Origin: Tetranychus cinnabarinus
Taxonomy: Eukaryota > Arthropoda > Arachnida > Trombidiformes > Tetranychidae
DNA: 64,000 nucleotides
Direction of reading: 5' to 3'
NCBI GenBank assembly: GCA_022266195.1
Contig: WHVY01000009.1
Location: forward strand, 1,736,001 to 1,800,000
Numbering within the stretch: position 1 is the stretch's first letter; every line of letters begins with the position of its first letter. The notes beneath the pieces were generated by a model, which did no database searches, was not told the DNA's origin, and was given only the letters and a program-made list of their open reading frames with translations. Below, piece after piece: positions 21,181 through 33,188 of the stretch. Position numbers and translations under genes: made by a program.

Positions 21181-21805
21181 TAAGCTTTCTTTCTTTGCTC
21201 GTGAGATATTGAGCCAAATGTGAAGTAAATGATTTGAATCTCCTTTAACGTCTGAATCTTTACCTGATTGTGTTCAGCTAATAAGGAACAAACATAATTT
21301 TATTTCATAACACGTCTGATTCTCCATGGACTTTTGACAGTTTTATATCATTAGATTTCAATTTCTTTCAGAATAATTTCCAGAATCTGTTTTACATTAT
21401 ATCATTTGGACATCAAAACATTAAGATTTCATCAAAGAAACCTAAGAATACCAGTTTTAATAGTTTTGCTATGAAAATGCATTTCTATTTGATTTGCATT
21501 TTATGAATAATAAGTTTTCAATAAGAGACGCAAAATCGATACATTATTATTATCAATCTTATTAATAGTTTATTTATTCACGTCCCAAAAGAATATTGTT
21601 TCTTGTCCATTCTGAACTTTACACTAATGAAATAACATTTGCTACTGATATTAATTTCTGCAAATAAGTTCAGCATTTCTTCCAGACCAAAAGGATCATG
21701 GTTTAAATTTGTCGCAAATTTGTGATGAAACATATCCAACAATCAACATAAAAATTATTCTCCTCATGTAAACTTGAGCTTATTGAATAAACAGAGGCTC
21801 ATGTT

Positions 21806-23125
21806 ATGGACCCAAACTTTCAGTTCAAATACGGTATGCGCAATAGAGCTCCAGGTACAATTTATGATCCTATTAAGAGAAAATTTAGTGGTCTTCTTGA
21901 TCGAGTTTATAATAAACAATTAGAATTATATAATTCCATTAATTACACTATCGTTTTCACCAATGAATACTCTTATGGAACTTGTGATTCCGGTAATTGC
22001 ACGAGCCTTATTGGACTCATTCAACGAGGTGAAGCTGACTTTAGTGAGAAATTGTATTCATTTGCAACGATTCCCGATTCCGTTACTGGACTCAAGCCAG
22101 GACCAGTGCTTGGTGATGTTTCTTGTTACATTATATCAGCCTTACCCAAAGTTGGAATAATTCGTGAAGATGTCTTCAAATCACTATCAATCTTCGCTTC
22201 AGACGCAATTATATTCTTAAGTTTTGTTTATCTTTTTCTTTTCTCAATCCCTTTCATTCTGTGGTTCTTGGAGTCAAATTTTTTCAACATTAAGAGCAAC
22301 TCTCCGCCCATCATCTGGCCTTTGATTTGTGCACTTTTACGCAAAGAATCAAAGATTAAATCCTTTAACCGTCAATCTTTGTCATTCATTTGGATTTCAA
22401 TCACATTAACACTATTTTTCATAACAGCACTTTATTCTGGTTCCTTCACTACAGATCTTACATCTAAAGCGTCCATAAAAACAATTGATTCACTGGAAGA
22501 TGTTGCAAATTGTGATAAGATTCCGTTATGGATGGAAGAGCCATCATGCAGAACCAGGGTGAATAGCGGTTCTCTTCGAGCTCGGACAGAGATTTTAAGA
22601 CGAGGACAGTTCAAAACATTGGGAGGTTTCCTTGTGGAGATTCGTAAAAAGAAAGATTTGTTTCAGATTAAAAGATATGTTTTCATTATTAATGATGAAG
22701 ATTTTTATGACGTTAAACTCGGCTATTGTGCATTTCTTCCAGGCTCACCAATTCCACTATGGCATCAGTCAACTGGTTCTTTCCCCACCGATCTCTGGTT
22801 TACTGTATTGCACTCGGCACTGCCTCCTCATGCCACCAAAAGCATTAATGAATTGCACGAGAAACACTTTGAAAGTGGTATCCTGGACCACGCAAAAGGT
22901 GTACGACTATTTCACTTGGACAAGCTACTAGATCCTGAGCGAGAGTACCGCTGTTTAACTAGAATCTCCATGAGTTTTAACCCTGCTTTGTATCAATTTA
23001 ATCAACTAGTTATTCAAAATTACAAGCTATTTTTCAATCTCTTTTTATACACCATTCCAATTGGCATTCTCAGTCTGATTGGTGAATATTTGTATGCCGA
23101 GATAAACTCAGCATTGAGAAAATAA
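21806..23125 (+). CDS. Divergent ionotropic receptor (IR)-like ligand-gated channel 1
   Basis: 439 aa in a single exon. The architecture is that of IR/iGluR channels without an amino-terminal domain. It has a partial S1 lobe with sequons and paired Cys (CDSGNC, C106), TM1 at about 134-155, a pore and TM2 at about 191-211 followed by SGSFTTDLTSKASIKTIDSLEDV (the IR pattern S/Y-x-x-x-LT then I.SL.DL), an S2 lobe, and a last TM at about 408-431. Members form chemosensory cation channels in the plasma membrane. The start of S1 looks truncated compared with the gene at 34579, and no signal peptide is visible, so an upstream exon may be missing from this model or the start may be wrong. The ligand is unknown. 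Confidence 0.75.
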   Translation: MDPNFQFKYGMRNRAPGTIYDPIKRKFSGLLDRVYNKQLELYNSINYTIVFTNEYSYGTCDSGNCTSLIGLIQRGEADFSEKLYSFATIPDSVTGLKPGPVLGDVSCYIISALPKVGIIREDVFKSLSIFASDAIIFLSFVYLFLFSIPFILWFLESNFFNIKSNSPPIIWPLICALLRKESKIKSFNRQSLSFIWISITLTLFFITALYSGSFTTDLTSKASIKTIDSLEDVANCDKIPLWMEEPSCRTRVNSGSLRARTEILRRGQFKTLGGFLVEIRKKKDLFQIKRYVFIINDEDFYDVKLGYCAFLPGSPIPLWHQSTGSFPTDLWFTVLHSALPPHATKSINELHEKHFESGILDHAKGVRLFHLDKLLDPEREYRCLTRISMSFNPALYQFNQLVIQNYKLFFNLFLYTIPIGILSLIGEYLYAEINSALRK

Positions 23126-23191
23126 ATGTGAAACACGAATTCGTTATTTCAATAAAGTTTACAATTCAAAATACTTTTCAGAAAATTTTGT

Positions 23192-23250
23192 ATCTTTTGA
23201 CCTGTTAGTACACAATGAAATAAAATTTTTGACTCTTCCTCAAGTCAACT
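23192..23250. repeat. 59-bp direct repeat flanking IR-like gene 1, right copy
   Basis: See 20977-21035. This copy begins 66 bp after the IR stop codon. Confidence 0.85.
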
Positions 23251-25085
23251 TTCAGTTGATGAAAAACTAACCGTTAAACTGCTTGCCATTAACTTTGATT
23301 AATTTGATCATAATTACTACAAAAGGCTAATCTTAATTTCTTTTCTTACAGTTGACCTTTCAATCCATTGAAATCAGGTTTCATAAATGAAAATTAATAC
23401 TAATTTAGAGGTAATTTCGTTGTAATGCGTGAATATACATAATGCGTGTATCATAAATAATAGCATCGCAATGATTGCCATTCATACATTTTCTCACTCC
23501 ATCCAAACTTTAATCCTATCTAAATCTTGTAATCGGATTAATCGTCTTCTCAAAGTAATCATTTAACTGATTCACAGTTTAACCTAATCTGTTAAATTTC
23601 ACGAGATTAAGTAAGAAATGTCAATCAAATTTGAATATTTTCTCGAGAAAAAATCTTTTCATTATTGTCATTATCGTGATTTTCATCAACGCTTAGTCAA
23701 CAGTTTTGCATTGAAATGAGAGTTGAATGAGACAGTTTTAATTTAATTGTAACTTCCCAATAATATTAGACTATATTTGGAGATTATTTATTCTTAATTG
23801 GACGATTGAAAAGCTAAAACGTCTCAAATAGATAATTAAAAGTAATAAATTTAAAGACAATCGAAAGTCTATTCATTGATTGGAAAAAACGAAATCGCAA
23901 TTTTATTGATAATCTTGACTGTTGACTCAATAGTAAACTCAATCATAATTGATAACCAGGAAACTTAATTCACTTTTAATTTTTACCAAACCTTTATTTT
24001 CACGCCGGTAATTCACTTCAATTAGAATTGCCTATTCTATTAACTATTGAACCAAATTGAGGGAATTAATTTCATTACAAAATTACTTTTACTTCAAATC
24101 TGTTAACTTTTACCAATTCAATTTGATTGGTGATTGTTGTAGTCTTTCAATTACTTTCAGGAACTACTTGGAGTAACAGTTATATTCATATAAAACTGCT
24201 TACTTTATCAATTCATTTATTAATCGTTCCATTAATAAGATTAATCGCAATTCGGCTCAGATTTTTCTGTGGTTCTTTTGTTTGCCCATTATTTATGAAT
24301 TACAGTCCAACCTCTCAAGTTTATGTTGAGGGTTAGGGTTTTGCCAGGTTCGTCAAATGAACGGATGCAAATAATCATCTTTGTATGTATTGCTTGCCAA
24401 TCACTTGACAATTATTAGCAACAAATTGTTAGATAACATAATTTTTTCATTTTATCATAACAAGCAAGTGCTTTGTGAGTGCATTTTCAGTCAACTTTAT
24501 CATCTATGCATCTTTAAGTGAAGATTGATGCAGATGAACTTGAGCTGAATATCAAAATATTTAAATTTACTTTAATGAGCATTTTAGGTTCTACATTAGC
24601 CATTATAATTTAGGACTCGTCGGTACTTGGACCAGCGATGGGAAATTCCATCCGTCTTTGATTCAATTGATGATTATGTTTATATTTTCTTAGAGAAAAA
24701 TGTTGAAAAATTTTACAGTTGCGAGTAAGGTCATACCTTAGTGAATTGAGATAAATGGATATGAACACAAAAGCTTGTCTATTTGTTTGAGTGATCCCAC
24801 TTGAACTTTAAAATCTATGCAGGTGTTCATCTCAATCTGTAAAAATAGTGAAAACAGTTGAAATTAATTAATTTGCAAATATAGAAACAAAAAAAACTGT
24901 AAGAAAGTTAATCAGTCACTAACAGTTAGAACAATAAATATTCACCTTATTTGGTCTTTTAAATAGATTATACTCTTTCAATTCTTGAGTTAAAGATTTA
25001 ATTAAAACCTAACAGGAAACTTTGACCTTTTCAGTTTACGCTCTTACTTACGGCCTTTACTTGGAGCTTCATTGATTACTGGATT
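23251..25085. other. Intergenic between IR-like gene 1 and TTC14
   Basis: AT-rich. No gene, RNA or repeat family recognised. The TTC14 3' UTR should lie at its right end. Confidence 0.4.
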
Positions 25086-28000
25086 TTACTTTTGGACAGA
25101 GTCTTGGTTGGTAATGACGGCTTCAACTTTTTTGGCTTCTTCTGCAGCTTTTTTGAGTGCCTCTGCAGGGCTAGGTTTTGATTTGCCACGAGAAGAACTT
25201 GATCTTTCTTTCGAGGGAGATCTCCTAGAAGGTCTTTCACGGAATGGGTCATCTCTGACTTTATTTTGTCCCTTTGGTGATCTACTTGATTTGCGCAATA
25301 CTGCTCTGCAAATTGCTCGAGATCTTGATCGAGATCTCCGTCTGCGATTTGGAGACCGAGACCGAGAGCGAGATCTACCGGGTATGTACAATCTACTTAT
25401 ATTTTGGACTCTTCTTGGAGATGGTTTTCTGGCTTTGGATTCGTTAGACTTATCATTTAATAGTCCATTACGAACAAATTCAATGGAAACTGGTTTTAAT
25501 TTATCAAGGTTGTAAACAATCTTCTCAGTGACTGGATTACGCTTAGGTGAGCTTGCTTTTGACGAGAATGCAAAAGGCTTAGTCGATTTCAATGTTTTGA
25601 TTTCCGATTCATTTTTTTTAAACGTGAACGAGATTTTTGGAGAAATTTTCTTTGCATAAGCTCGTGAAGTTGATGCCACAGCATTCACTACTGGCTTTTC
25701 TGGCTCTTTGGATTTGGATATTCTACAAATAAAAAGACAAGATAATTATGAAACAGTGAAAAAACATTTAAAACATGAGGAAATTTTCCATCGAATGAGT
25801 TTCTACAGATTAACTTACTTTATCCCTGGAAGTGGTTTTATTGATTTACTCCTCCGTTTTTTGTCCTTCTTTCTTTTTGATTTCTTTGACTTAGATTTCT
25901 TAGACTTTTTCCTTTTACGAGATTTACGTTTTGAACTCAAACTAGTTGAGCTATCCGAGTCTGATGAGGATGAAGACGAGGACGAAGATGAGCTTGAAGA
26001 TGTGTCAGATGATGATGACGATGATGAAGATGAACTCGATCTACGACGATTTGATTTCTTCTTTTTCCTAAAAATAAAAAAGATTGGAGTCAGAAAGTGA
26101 ATTCATATGTTTGAATACAAAGTAATCCATAAATTGAAAGAATTTTCAGTAAATTGTTCTTGCTGTCAACTGTCCTCTTTTAATTGTAGCTTGACCAATC
26201 AGTAAAATTAGGACCATTAAAATTCAATTAAATTATGGATTACTCAACTATACTTACTTTTTATCTTCCTCCAGTAAGGTTTTAAGTTGAAATGATGATT
26301 CATAATATGATTTATCTTTGATGTCTTGTAGCATACTTTTGAGATCATTATGAGGTGAACGCTGTATTTGACACGAAAAAAAATACAATCTTGATTTCTC
26401 TGTTCATTTTTTTTATTTTCAATTTTCTTACACTTCTTTGCATTCCTTTCTTCTCAATAACCGATTTTAAAGTCTCTAAAGCTTCGTGATTTTTTGTATC
26501 TATTTGGCAAACTCTTCGATAATTTTTTGCAGCATTGTCTAAATCGCCTTTCTCTTCGCAGCTATAATAGAAAATACAAAAAAAAGTTAGATTGAAAGGA
26601 AAATTTAGAAATTCGTAATTCTTACATTTTTCCCAACTCGAATAATGTTTCACACATATATTTTCTAGCATTGGCATGTTCTGGATTGATGGATAAAGCT
26701 TTGTCGAAGTCTTCAGCAGCTTTCATAAGATTATTGGTATTGGCATAGAGACAGCCTCGCGCCACAAGAGCATCCAAATTATCACAATCTATTTGCAATG
26801 CTTTATTGAGACATTGCTGAGCTTCCACATGGCATCCTTGTTTCAGAAATTTAACTCCTTCTTCAACACTACATGAAAATGAAGGAATTTCAAATTATCT
26901 CAAAATTGAACTTAATTCCTCAAGTATGATACTTACCTCTGACGAGCCATTTCAGTTGATTGAAATTTCCGTAAATGTTTGGCATATTCGTCGGCAGGAT
27001 AAGTCACACTAAATCACACAGAAAATTAAATAGGCATGAACGTCATTTCAATCCATATTATTTGAGATAATTACCCGTGGAAGTCCCTCAAAAATGATAA
27101 TCTTTGAGTAGTTGGAAGCTCAAAAAATCCAGCGAGATGTGATGTAGCACCAGGGTTGTTGAATGATAAAGTTTTTCGAAGCATTTCATCATAATTCATT
27201 GATTTCATTGAAACTTGTCGCCTATGCAATGAGTAATTCAAAAGTCAGATGCTAGCATCAAAAAAGTTGTGACCAAATGACCTTACCTATAATGAATTGG
27301 TAATTCATCATCATTGATTAAGCCCTAGAAAGTAGAAATTTAGTAATCAGAAAATGTTCAACTTCAAACAAGGAGAAATCACCATTTTGAAATTTCCTTT
27401 GAGTTCTTTCGGTAAATGTTCTTCTTTCATAGAGACGATGACTTTCAAATCAAACTTGTTATAATTAACTACCAGAACTCTAACAATGTCATTAATTTGG
27501 TAGCCATCTTGGAATTCTGAATCTGTGACAGCTAATGGTTGACAGTTCGATGATGGGCAAAATACTCTTATATCACAGTCGTGGACATTTCGTCTTTTCC
27601 CTCCATCCATGCAAACCACAACACAGATGAAGCCTCCGTCCAAGTGGTCCAATATTTGAACACAAAGTAAATCACCTTTCTCTAGATACTAGATAGAAAG
27701 TATAACTTTAGTACGAAATTATTTAACAAAATTCAGCAATTTACCTGATAGAAATGGTTTTTGCGAGCAAGTTTAGATACTCCAGTGAATGTTTCGATGG
27801 GTGGTAAGCAAGCACAAACTTCTGTAAAGAAAAAAGTTACTGTAAATTTGATCAAAAAATGTGAGATACTCTTACCTTCTTCATTATTTTCATTGATTTG
27901 AGGTCTGCGTTGCCTTCTTACGAATTTTTTATGGCTCTCTATCATGTCTTTAAATCTATTGGCAAACTTATCGAGTCTAATTTGAATTTTAGAGGGCCAA

Positions 28001-28368
28001 GATTGAGTTAAATTTACATTGAACTGGTGTACATCATTATTCCACTGACTGTCAGTTACATTAACACTGTTTTGAGTTAAGTAAGGAAGGTTTTGAGACT
28101 GTGACCTAACATCTACGCTAGAGTAGACCGAATGATTCACGCGATTCGTTGCCGGTGGTCTCAAAATTGGTGTTACCATGGCTGTTTGCGGTACATTTGG
28201 TGGAAACTGTTGTGGTTCCGTTTGAAAATTACCATATCGGGGATCAAACCTATTCACATTATAAGAAGCTAATCTAGGGTCCATCATTCTAGGAGGTCGA
28301 CTCATGGTATCACAAACTCCTTGATGAAACCTATTTGGATTGTTCGATGGTGGATATGTTGGTTGCAT
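25086..28368 (-). CDS. TTC14: TTC14 homologue (S1 domain, TPRs, RS-rich tail)
   Basis: Eleven coding exons in transcript order: 28368-27876, 27821-27745, 27688-27383, 27324-27287, 27221-27075, 27008-26937, 26868-26626, 26561-26432, 26361-26258, 26067-25819 and 25722-25086. They total 2496 nt (831 aa), all phases agreeing. An S1-type RNA-binding region is coded by exons 2-3 (ending LKVIVSMKEEHLPKELKG). ELPIHYRRQVS and the NNPGA block match TTC14. TPRs are in exons 7-8 (ALVARGCLYAN, HANARKYMCETL, KGDLDNAAKNYRR). Exon 10 is a Ser run followed by Lys-rich sequence, and exon 11 carries RSRSRSRS dipeptides. TTC14 is poorly characterised. The domains suggest a nuclear RNA-related role (inference). 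The N-terminal 164 residues are Pro/Asn/Gln-rich and not conserved. Confidence 0.92.
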
Positions 28369-28371
28369 CTT

Positions 28372-28506
28372 CTAAAATGCAAAGGACGCAAAAATCACTT
28401 GATTGCAAGAACGATTGGAACTAGATACAAGACAAAGAAAGATATAATGTTAAAAATACAAAAAGTAGATAAACAAATGAAAAAAATGACAAGAAGGCAA
28501 ACTTAC
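28372..28506 (-). other. Intron in the 5' UTR of TTC14
   Basis: The minus strand shows donor CT|GTAAGT at 28506 and acceptor CATTTTAG|AAGATG ending at 28372, three bases before the ATG. It is predicted from consensus only. Confidence 0.55.
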
Positions 28507-30824
28507 AGTTTAACACATTGCAGTTGACTCAGGATTTGTCAAGATTTAAGGTTTACCATAACATGATAAAGCGTTGACTGGAAATGAGGAAGTGAACAAA
28601 GCGAATACAATATTTGCTGAGTTAAAATTTACATGAGATAATAGCAACAAGTAAAAAGCATAAAATTCTAGATCCAGAGAAAATTGAAACAAATAAAAAT
28701 TAAAAGAAGATACATTTTCTGTTTTTTTATCTGAAAACATAAGATCCAATCCAAATAGAGTCCAGATAGGATCCATTTTTATCACAGTGCAAACATTTGA
28801 CATAAACTACGACATTGAATAGTCAATTCTGATCACCAATCAAATAATTAGTATTGAGTATTAGTTCATTTACACTCATAGATCATCAGATTTTGAGAAA
28901 TCCAACTTGTTAACTATTGTCGTTGATGCCACATAATGACAACAATGAAAAAATCAAATTACATTGTATTGGCACAGAAATGTTTAAACAGAATCCACTC
29001 ATCAATCACTATTCTAATCAAGGATGGATGCACTTTGTTAATTAATGTAGACTACATACCTGATAGGTTTTGACATTAGGTCAGCTAAAAATCATTGCCA
29101 CGAATCAAATATTAACGAGAAATGATGAATCTTAAATAATATAACACACAAAAAAAGTGACTTGTAATGATCAAATCAACAAATTGGTTGCATAAGTTTG
29201 CACATAAATAAATTAAAAGCTGAAGCTGTGGAGATTATGAAAGAGTTAACTGTAATTGGAAAGATTAAATAGTAAACAAAAAGAAATAAATATTGAATAC
29301 AAAAAATCTCTGACTACAGTTTGAGTGATTGAATCTCCAAATCTAAAAGCTTGATTGTTTTAAATTTCTAGTTGATGATTGGCCACATTTAGATCAGCAC
29401 TGGAAAATTAATTAATTGACTTAAAATGAGAATCACCAATAAAATTACAAAGGTTTACAACTCTTAATATTTTAGTCAATTTCATACGATCAGATGGTTT
29501 CTTTGACATGGCAAGAAGATACCAAATCCTACCAATAACTCAATGTTTCCTTCATCATGCTTTTAAACCGGTTCTTCGTTTCATTATTTATTTAACTTCT
29601 ACTCTTAGGTTAACTAATACACTTGATCAATTATAATCATTTTCAATTGAAAAACAAAAAAGGCAAACACACAAATAAAAGCTCATTAAATCAAGGATAT
29701 TTTTCGAATGTGCGTTGACCATTAAACATTATGTCTACCTTGACTTTTTATTTCATTTATTTAGATGATATCTTTATATTGATGTCCAGCTAGATGCTCT
29801 TGACCCGTAGAGAGAAAACGATTTCTGCTCCCATAACATCTCAATAATCAAAATCTAACATTAACAGACAACAAACGTAAGATCACTATATTTAGATATT
29901 TTTATCTCATCGAAAACTCAGCTTATTGAATTTAACAGAATATGATTTTCAAAAATTAAATAAAAACAAACCAGAAATTTCAAATTTTTAACAGTTTTTG
30001 AGGGACTGTTGAAAAATTTACAAACATTTTGATTTGGGTTCAGTTAAGAAACCTTGGAAACTAAAGCAGAAACTCGGCTGGCTAACTCAATTTGCTAGCT
30101 TACTTTGAATAATTAATAGACAAACAAAATTAATCAATTGAAATTACTCTTCAATAAATAGTTGTCTAAATATGTCAATATCATTTTGTAAATGTGTGTT
30201 GAAAAGCGCTTTCAAAGATTTTCTGAGAATCAATGCGTACAAAGTATCGGCTAATATGTGATGTAATTCTTGGGTTTGACTAAAAACATGTAGGAGGTTT
30301 TTTTGCTTCCAACAGCTGTAAGAGATTGGTTTTTAGCCGTATTAAAGTTGAATCTTTGTTTACTTCTTCTCTTTTTGAGTTTGTTTTTTTGTGATTGTGT
30401 CTTTTTCTGCTTCTCTATTCTTGAAAAATGGCAATTTGACTTAATTAGTTTACACTTTTTTCTTCCTCATTATTATCTCAATCATTCCAACAAATCAATT
30501 TGTTACATTTTTTCACTTTTGCAAATCATAAATCACTTAAATAACTCGATTAAAATGTAACAAATGTTGTTACATTGATACACTGTTTTGCCTACAACCA
30601 TCATCTCCAGTTGTTCATCTTCAATAACTTCTCATTCGAATGAGTTAATTTTTTCTTCTATCTTTTACTCTTTGTGTATCTTGGATTTTCTTGACTGGAT
30701 GCTTAAAGTATTGGCTCGTTTTAAGTGTTTATCTATCGATTCACTTCTTTTTTGGATAACCTTTGTGTTTGTATGTTCATTCTTATTATAACTCTTATCT
30801 GGAAAAGTCCGATTTTTTCATTAG
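28507..30824. other. Intergenic between TTC14 and DCAF10
   Basis: Holds the second copy of the dispersed repeat (29315-29857). The rest is AT-rich with no recognised gene. A DCAF10 5' UTR exon probably lies at its right end, because the ATG there follows a splice acceptor. Confidence 0.4.
29315..29857. repeat. Dispersed direct repeat, copy 2 (partner at 20173-20870)
   Basis: Same orientation as copy 1, offset by about 9.1 kb. It lies about 0.95-1.5 kb upstream of the TTC14 ATG, much as copy 1 lies upstream of CROT. Both genes are on the minus strand. Confidence 0.85.
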
Positions 30825-33188
30825 ATGGAAAAAAATTCAATGAAAAGGTCTCGAGGTAATAAGTTTTGGTGCTTATGGCAAGCCTCTAACGAAATAAATT
30901 ATCCAAACAATCGACTTGGCTGGAATGATACTCTCTACAGACGTTTATACTCAACGATAAAAAAAACTCGAACCGGATTAATTGATCCAGAAAGAAAATC
31001 TAAACGAGGTTTATTTTCTAATACATCATCTTCACACAGTTTATCTTCATATTCATCACCATTAACATTAAATTCATCCTCAAGCTCATCTCTTTCTTCA
31101 TCTGTAACTACTTCATCTTCTAATTCTCACGGTGGAATATTCAATCTTAGTTTTACCCCTGATGGATCTCTTTTGTTAGCAGCCACCGAAGGAAAGGCTA
31201 TCCTTGCCTATGATCCTTTCACTCACCAATTAGTTAAAACAGTTCCAAATGCCCATGATGCTGCTCTCAATTACATCAAATTTTTAGGTATTTCAAAAAT
31301 CCTGATTGCTGTCATGGCCGATGACATTGAATTTAATTTTCTTCCCTTTCTCCTTCACTCTTCTTTATGCTTATTACATGTACTCTCTTTACCTTGTCTC
31401 TACATTTCTTTCCTGCTTTCTTCTTCCTTCATCACATTCACACAATTCTTATCAACTTTCTTTATCCATTCTCCCCTCTCCTGGTTCACCTTCTCCTTCC
31501 TTTCTTAATCAACCTTGGGTCCAATAAGCTTCCTTAATAGTTAAAAACCACACACTTCTTTTAAAAAGAACTGAAATATGAAACATTTTTTCGATCGTCT
31601 TCTTTTCCTGCTCACCTTCACTTATTTTAATTGCACCATTTTACCTTTCAACAAGCATCAACAATTTTATTACTTCGCTAATTTTACTTTTTATTTTTTT
31701 CTCATTTAGATGATCGCCTTTTTGCAACATGTTCAGATGACTGTACCATAGCCTTATGGGATTTAAGAAATCTTTCATCTAAATTAAGAACGCTTAGAGG
31801 ACACGCATATTGGGTTAAAAATGTTGAATATGACACACGGACACGAACTTTACTCAGCTCTGGTTATGATGGATGCATTTATATGTGGGATATAAATAAA
31901 TATGATTCAACTTCATTTGACCATGGACCAAATGGAAATCCTATACATTTTACAAAACCACTGTTTCTTTCTTGTCTTATGAGGATGAGGTTAACTCATG
32001 ATAGTTCAAAAATGATAATTTGCACTTCGGAGGGTTACATCATGGTAATTCATGACTTAAAATTGGAAAAACTGGAAAAAGATCTTAGTGGTTTTCAATC
32101 TGATTTATATCGACTCATGCAAAAGCGGCATTCATGTGGATTTGATTTTGGTTCATGGTTTAATCCATTGTTTAGTGCTCGACGAAATCGAATTGAATTA
32201 ATATCTGACTTTCCTCCCAACAATGAATCACATTCTATTTTTTCTCTCGATGTACATCCTCATAATTGGTCAATCATATCTCGTAATATAAGCAGGGATG
32301 AAAATTCTGAATGGACTTGTGTCCACGATATTCAAGGTAAATTCAATTACTACATTACATTTAATTATATTATCCAGTTAATCTAATTAATCTTTTCTCA
32401 TCTTTTTTTTCATATTAACAGGTGATAAATGGCCATACGAGACTGTTCCTATTGATGTGCCCAAACAAGGCATATTTGTCAGCCATCCCAGTTCTCGAGT
32501 AACCATCATGTCAACCAATTTAACCTCAGACATAAATGAATCAGCATCCAGTGGATCAAACACAAGAAACATTGCTCAAACACTTAACAGTCGCATTACC
32601 AGTAATGCAGTTCAGTCATCACCAACAGCAACGTCTTCCTCGCTATCTTCAACCTCAAATACATCATCTTCAACCACCGCCACAACAACAACAGCAATTA
32701 ATAATACATCTTCATCAACATCCTACAGTTCATCTGTGTCTGATCTTCATGTTAGTCCTGTTGTCATAATTAGTGCTAGAACTTTGAACCGTCGTGCTCA
32801 TGCAACCATTTTAGCACCAAATGCTAGTTATCGTCAAATAGAACCCGGAACCCCAGATCCACCGAGAATCTATCGTAATTTAGATAGGTTAACTCATTAC
32901 CGTGAAGAGTTAAATGTAGGTCCGGGTTTCATCAAGGAATTGTGTTTTTCTCCCGATGGTAGGATAATCTGTTCTCCATATGAATGTGGAATAAGATTTC
33001 TCTCGTTTAACCAAGATTGTAGTGAAATGTCCTCCGCAACCAGTGATAACCCACAGCCATTACATGAGCTTAAAGTCATCGTGCATCATTCAAATCTTGT
33101 TGTAACAACTAAATTTTCACCGAACAATTTCATGCTAGCATCAGGATGCCTTGAAGGCAATGTCAACTTTTACCAACCAGCTTTGTAA
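30825..33188 (+). CDS. DCAF10: DDB1- and CUL4-associated factor 10 (WD40 substrate receptor)
   Basis: Exons 30825-31287, 31710-32336 and 32422-33188 give 618 aa with agreeing phases. The sequence follows DCAF10/WDR32: HGGIFNLSFTPDGSLLLAATE (first blade), DDRLFATCSDDCTIALWDLR across the first junction (WDLR is the DDB1-binding DWD-type motif), RGHAYWVKNVEYDTRTRTLLSSGYDG, FLSCLMRMRLTHDSSKM, and near the end LTHYREELNVGPGFIKELCF and TTKFSPNNFMLASGCLEG. It would present substrates to the CUL4-DDB1 ubiquitin ligase. Ser/Thr-rich insertions occur in exons 1 and 3. The ATG sits directly after TTTTTTCATTAG, a good acceptor, so a 5' UTR intron is likely, or else an upstream coding exon exists. Confidence 0.92.

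Larger units (their letters stand above)
19080..21805. other. Intergenic, 5' of CROT and 5' of IR-like gene 1
   Basis: No gene. It contains one copy of a dispersed 0.55-0.7-kb repeat (20173-20870), a 59-bp repeat (20977-21035) and a perfect palindrome (21157-21180), all listed separately. Confidence 0.45.

Noticed and set aside
24327..24341. GAGGGTTAGGGTTTT resembling a telomere-type repeat
   Set aside because: A single occurrence with no tandem array.
25072..25515. Plus-strand 147-codon ORF rich in Arg/Asp/Leu
   Set aside because: Anti-sense of the Arg-Ser-rich last exon of TTC14. The minus frame fits the spliced gene model.
25708..26100. Plus-strand acidic ORF with Asp/Glu runs
   Set aside because: Anti-sense of the Ser-rich exon 10 of TTC14.
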